Below, piece by piece: positions 60,229 through 64,000 of a stretch of DNA of 64,000 bases. Numbering within the stretch: the first letter of the stretch is position 1; each line of letters opens with the position of its first letter. The position numbers and the translations under genes are program-made. The stretch comes from Belliella baltica DSM 15883. GTDB taxonomy: Bacteria > Bacteroidota > Bacteroidia > Cytophagales > Cyclobacteriaceae. The stretch is taken from contig NC_018010.1 in NCBI RefSeq assembly GCF_000265405.1, positions 1,612,001 through 1,676,000 on the forward strand, given 5' to 3'. The notes beneath the pieces are model-generated. The model was not told where the DNA came from, did not search any database, and saw only the letters and a list, made by a program, of their open reading frames with translations.

Positions 60229-63174
60229 ATGCGTAAAGACTTTACTGCCATCAAAATTGCAGTAATCATGCTACTGACGCTGTTTGCTCAGCAACTGAGT
60301 GCACAGCAGAGAACAGTGACAGGTAAGGTGTTTGACAGTGACTCAGGGGAAGAAATGCCCTTTGTAAATGTAACTGTTAAAGGAACTGACATAGGCGTGA
60401 TTACAGACATTGACGGAGCTTTTTCCATCAATGTAAATTCATCTGAAGACATCCTCGTATTCACCTTTATAGGGTACGGGAGAAGGGAGGCTAGGGTAGG
60501 TAACCAATCGGACATTACAGTTAACATGGATCCGGAAACTGCCCAGCTGAATGAAATTGTTGTAATTGGCTACGGTACGCAAAGGAAATCCGATATTACT
60601 GGGTCTGTGGGTTCAGTGACACGTGAAGATTTCAATGTGGGACAGGTTACTAATGCCGAACAGCTCATAACAGGAAAAATTGCCGGGGTGCAGATCACTC
60701 CCAATTCCGGAGCTCCGGGAGCTGGGGGTAGGATAAGGATTCGGGGCGGCTCCTCTCTAAATGCCAATAACGATCCATTGATTGTCATTGATGGGGTACC
60801 GCTTGACAATTCTTCAGTGGCCGGTGCAGCAAATCCATTAAGTTTTCTCAACCCAAATGACATTGAAACTTTTGATGTTCTGAAAGATGCCTCTGCAACT
60901 GCTATTTACGGTTCAAGGGCTTCCAATGGCGTGATTTTGATCACTACAAGAAAAGGGAAAAAAGGTCAGGACCTCAGTCTTAATGTGAGTTCTCTGGTAT
61001 CGGTTTCCCAAATTGCCAACAACATAGATGTCCTCAATGCTGATCAATATAGGGATGCGGTAGCTGCACAGGCTTCCCCTTCCCAACAAGCTTTGATCGG
61101 CTCTGAAAGTACCAACTGGCAGGATGTGATCTTTAGGGATGCGATAAGTATTGACAATAATGTAAGCTTAAGTGGTTCCATTAACAACATCCCGTACAGA
61201 CTTTCGGTAGGAAACCTGGAACAGAACGGTGTGCTAAGAAGAGATAACCTAAACAGGACAACGGCAGCCCTGAGCTTGACCCCCTCATTGCTAGATGATA
61301 GGTTGAAGATCAACTTTAATGTCAGAGGTACTTATTCCTACAGCCAATTTGCTGATCAGGGAGCTATCGGGGCGGCAGCAATTTTTGACCCAACACAGGC
61401 CATTTATGATCCTGAAGGTTTTGGAGGGTATTGGGAATGGTTAAATGAAGATGGCTCCCCTCAGACCTTGGCTCCAAGAAATCCACTTGGTTTGCTGGAG
61501 CAAAGGGATGACAGAGGTGAAGTTAAAAGAAGTATAGGAAACCTACAACTGGATTATGCCCTGCCATTTATTGATGGATTGCGGGCCAACTTGAACCTTG
61601 GATATGACATTAGTCAAAGTGAGGGAAGGGTAGTCATACCATCTTCATCCGCAGCAGGTGTAAATGAAGGAGGTTCACTCTTGGATTATGCTCAGAATAA
61701 ACGAAACCTACTGGCGGATTTTTACCTGAACTATGTAAAGGATTTTGGGAGCGCAGGTAGACTCGATGCAACTGCAGGATATTCATGGCAGGATTTCCTG
61801 ATAGAAAACCCGGCGTTTCCAAGAATAAATGAAGCAGGCACAGTACTTGAACCGGCTGGAGTGGAAACCAGACCCCAATATAGGCTTATTTCATTCTTTG
61901 GAAGGGTTAACTATAGCCTAAAAGACAGGTACCTCCTCACCGCGACACTAAGGACAGATGGATCTTCAAGATTCAGCCAGGAAAACAGATGGGGAGTTTT
62001 TCCATCTGTGGCAGCAGCATGGAGGGTAAGTGAGGAAGATTTTCTTATCAACAACAACGCCATCACAGACCTGAAGTTAAGGTTGGGATATGGAGTGACC
62101 GGTCAGCAGGATATTGGCTCTTTTTTCCCTTTCCTTCCCAGATATACCTTCAGTGATGATGCGGCAAGGTACAGGTTTGGGAATAACTTCTTCAACACAT
62201 TAAGGCCAGAAGGGTATGATAGAAACATCAAATGGGAAGAGACAGTAACCTACAATGCCGGATTGGATTATGAATTTTTTAATGGAAAGTTTTATGGTAG
62301 CCTGGATTATTATTACCGGGTGACCAATGACCTTCTTGCCGTCATACCTGTTCCTGCAGGCACCAACCTTACCAATCAGCTTTTCACGAATGTAGGGAAC
62401 ATAGAAAGTTATGGTTTTGAGGCAGGCCTGACATATAATGTCGTCCGTACCAATGAACTTAATTGGGATATAGGTGCCAACTTCACCTACAACAGGGTGA
62501 ATATCCTCAGCCTGAGTAATGTGGAAGAGGATGCAGTTGGGATTCTTGTTGGTTCAATTGGAGGAGGAACCGGCAACACGATCCAGGTACAGACAGTAGG
62601 CTTTCAGCCCAACTCATTTTATGTATGGGAGCAGGTATATGGAACAGATGGGGCTCCTCTGGAAAATGTATATGTGGATCAAAATGGGGACGGAATAGTC
62701 AATGAACAGGACCTCATCAGAAGGGGATTCCCTGATCCAAGGTATTTTTTCGGGTTCAATTCCCAGCTTAGATACAGGAATTGGGATTTTGGATTTGTGC
62801 TAAGAGGCAATATAGGTCAGACAGTATACAACAATGTCAGATCTGCGAATGGTGCCTATCAAAGCCTAAGATTCCCTGATTATCTGATCAATATGACTTC
62901 GGATGTTTTGGAAACGAATTTTCAAAACTACAGGCTGAGATCCAGCCACTACCTTGAAGACGCCTCGTTTTTGAGAATGGAAAACATCAGCGTCGGGTAT
63001 AATTTCGGAAATGTCTTCGCTTCAAGGGTCAACCTTCAGGTGAATGCCACGGTACAGAATGCCTTTGTGATTACTGGGTATTCGGGAATAGATCCGGAAA
63101 TTCCGGGAGGGATAGACAATAATTTCTACCCTTTTCCTAGGATATTCTCTTTCGGAGTAAACTTTGGTTTTTGA
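60229..63174 (+). CDS. SusC-like TonB-dependent transporter
   Basis: A 981-residue outer-membrane transporter. It has a signal peptide (about 1-25, ending QLSAQQ), a CarboxypepD-regulatory-like domain (about 27-110, RTVTGKVFDSDSGEEMPFVN), and a plug (about 115-230, VVIGYGTQRKSDITGSVGSV and the SusC signature DVLKDASATAIYGSRASNGV). A 22-strand barrel ends RIFSFGVNFGF. With the SusD-like lipoprotein that follows it would import oligosaccharides released by the upstream GH53 enzyme. It is 47 bases after the GH-A gene, in the same operon. Confidence 0.96.
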   Translation: MRKDFTAIKIAVIMLLTLFAQQLSAQQRTVTGKVFDSDSGEEMPFVNVTVKGTDIGVITDIDGAFSINVNSSEDILVFTFIGYGRREARVGNQSDITVNMDPETAQLNEIVVIGYGTQRKSDITGSVGSVTREDFNVGQVTNAEQLITGKIAGVQITPNSGAPGAGGRIRIRGGSSLNANNDPLIVIDGVPLDNSSVAGAANPLSFLNPNDIETFDVLKDASATAIYGSRASNGVILITTRKGKKGQDLSLNVSSLVSVSQIANNIDVLNADQYRDAVAAQASPSQQALIGSESTNWQDVIFRDAISIDNNVSLSGSINNIPYRLSVGNLEQNGVLRRDNLNRTTAALSLTPSLLDDRLKINFNVRGTYSYSQFADQGAIGAAAIFDPTQAIYDPEGFGGYWEWLNEDGSPQTLAPRNPLGLLEQRDDRGEVKRSIGNLQLDYALPFIDGLRANLNLGYDISQSEGRVVIPSSSAAGVNEGGSLLDYAQNKRNLLADFYLNYVKDFGSAGRLDATAGYSWQDFLIENPAFPRINEAGTVLEPAGVETRPQYRLISFFGRVNYSLKDRYLLTATLRTDGSSRFSQENRWGVFPSVAAAWRVSEEDFLINNNAITDLKLRLGYGVTGQQDIGSFFPFLPRYTFSDDAARYRFGNNFFNTLRPEGYDRNIKWEETVTYNAGLDYEFFNGKFYGSLDYYYRVTNDLLAVIPVPAGTNLTNQLFTNVGNIESYGFEAGLTYNVVRTNELNWDIGANFTYNRVNILSLSNVEEDAVGILVGSIGGGTGNTIQVQTVGFQPNSFYVWEQVYGTDGAPLENVYVDQNGDGIVNEQDLIRRGFPDPRYFFGFNSQLRYRNWDFGFVLRGNIGQTVYNNVRSANGAYQSLRFPDYLINMTSDVLETNFQNYRLRSSHYLEDASFLRMENISVGYNFGNVFASRVNLQVNATVQNAFVITGYSGIDPEIPGGIDNNFYPFPRIFSFGVNFGF

Positions 63175-63208
63175 TTTAAACATGAAATCTAATTTGAATT
63201 AAGGATTC

Positions 63209-64000
63209 ATGAAAAAGACAGAAAAAATGAAAAAGAAATTTATCAAAAAGACAGCAATACTTCTGGTGACCATATTCGCCATCGGAGGATGTACAGATCT
63301 TGACCTTGAACCTTTCGGGGAGTTTACCTCAGTTCAGGTATATCAGGATTTTGATAACTACATACAGGTATTGGCCAAGATGTATGCAGGGCTTGCAACC
63401 AGTGGACAATCTGGCCCTGATGGACGTGGGGATATAGGTGGACAGGATGAAGGAGCATCTACTTATTTAAGGGCTTTTTGGAAGTTGCAGGAATTGCCTA
63501 CCGATGAAGCCATAATATCCTGGAACGATGAAGGGCTTCCTACTTTGAATACCCTTACCTTCTCTTCAGACAATGGCTTTATTGCAGCCATGTACTACAG
63601 GATTTTCTATCAGATTACCTTGGCCAATGAGTTTATCAGGGAGCTAAGTGATGAGAACCTTGATAGCAGAGGTATTTCTGAGGCCAACCAGCAGACAGCA
63701 AGACTGTACAGAGAGGAAGCCAGGTTTTTAAGGGCATTGAGCTATTATCATGCCTTGGATTTATTTGGCAATGTGCCATTCGTCACGGAGCAGGATGCCG
63801 TTGGATCCTTCTTTCCTGAGCAGATCAATAGGCAAGACCTGTTTTCTTACATTGAATCTGAATTGTTGGATGTCATACCCAACCTAGTGCCGGCCGGACA
63901 GAATGAGTATGCAAGAGCAGATCAGGCTGCGGCAAGAATGCTTTTGGCAAAAATGTACCTCAATGCAGAAGTATATACAGGCCAGCAAAGGTATTCTGAG
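63209..64000 (+). CDS. SusD/RagB-like nutrient-binding lipoprotein (3' end outside window)
   Basis: The first 264 codons are visible and the frame is still open at the window end. It starts MKKTEKMKKKFIKKTAILLV, with the lipid-bearing cysteine in AIGGCTDLDLEPFGE. SusD features are the N-terminal YQDFDNYIQVLAKMYAGLAT helix, WKLQELPTDEAIISWND, and TPR-like helices ending EEARFLRALSYYHALDLFG-type (EEARFLRALSYYHALDLF). An alternative ATG lies six codons downstream. SusD caps the SusC barrel and binds the glycan at the cell surface. Confidence 0.94.
   Translation, partial: MKKTEKMKKKFIKKTAILLVTIFAIGGCTDLDLEPFGEFTSVQVYQDFDNYIQVLAKMYAGLATSGQSGPDGRGDIGGQDEGASTYLRAFWKLQELPTDEAIISWNDEGLPTLNTLTFSSDNGFIAAMYYRIFYQITLANEFIRELSDENLDSRGISEANQQTARLYREEARFLRALSYYHALDLFGNVPFVTEQDAVGSFFPEQINRQDLFSYIESELLDVIPNLVPAGQNEYARADQAAARMLLAKMYLNAEVYTGQQRYSE

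Noticed and set aside
1..64000. CRISPR array or prophage
   Set aside because: No regularly spaced direct repeats with unique spacers apart from the four IS21 end repeats, no cas genes, and no phage structural or integrase genes were seen.

Overview
The window is a chromosomal segment of a Bacteroidota bacterium. It most resembles the Cytophagales, family Cyclobacteriaceae (Algoriphagus/Belliella-like), by inference from gene content alone. Several genes are preceded by the Bacteroidota-type -7 box TAnnTTTG with a TTG about 18-21 bases further upstream. Other group hallmarks are a SusC/SusD pair, a hybrid two-component regulator, DUF2851, DUF4221, and lipoproteins with acidic residues after the lipid-bearing cysteine.

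Positions 1-43,600 are mostly ordinary core genome: the 3' end of pyrD, ftsK, a LolA-like carrier, pyrF, a NeuD-type acyltransferase, trhO, a nucleoside phosphorylase, a NarL-type response regulator with its TPR histidine kinase, a large outer-membrane barrel, rnhA, trmN6, a saccharopine dehydrogenase, cdd, lipA, osmC, an ECF sigma factor with a membrane/barrel partner, sdaA, era-der, gcvP, an M28 peptidase, a DEAD-box helicase, pyrC, tRNA-His, and an alpha-glucan operon (debranching enzyme, GT4 glycosyltransferase, GH57 amylase, exported RidA-like lipoprotein). Many units end in clear hairpin-plus-T-run terminators.

Positions 32,500-51,900 hold the unusual part. A cassette of three genes (a 61-residue secreted Cys-containing peptide, a DUF4221 lipoprotein and a 195-residue secreted protein) occurs at about 32.7-34.9 kb and again at about 47.2-49.2 kb. 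The shared part appears identical by eye apart from simple repeats. The copies differ by one A in a poly-A run just after the DUF4221 start codon (9 A, out of frame; 10 A, in frame). They also differ in an ATA microsatellite (4 versus 7 units) between promoter-like elements (spacer 10 versus 19). This is the arrangement expected of slippage-controlled, phase-variable expression, but one sequence cannot prove it. The second copy is bounded on the left by an IS66-type element and on the right by an IS21-type element that truncates the third gene. Two IS66 copies lie in tandem. The first landed in the fourth codon of a lipoprotein gene and supplies a replacement in-frame ATG from its terminal repeat.

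Positions 52,084-64,000 are a polysaccharide utilisation locus: a hybrid two-component system regulator, a GH53 endo-beta-1,4-galactanase lipoprotein, a clan GH-A glycosidase, SusC and the start of SusD. The likely substrate is beta-1,4-galactan or type I arabinogalactan. By eye this stretch is more GC-rich than the core genes (not measured), so it may have been acquired horizontally together with the IS-rich zone beside it.
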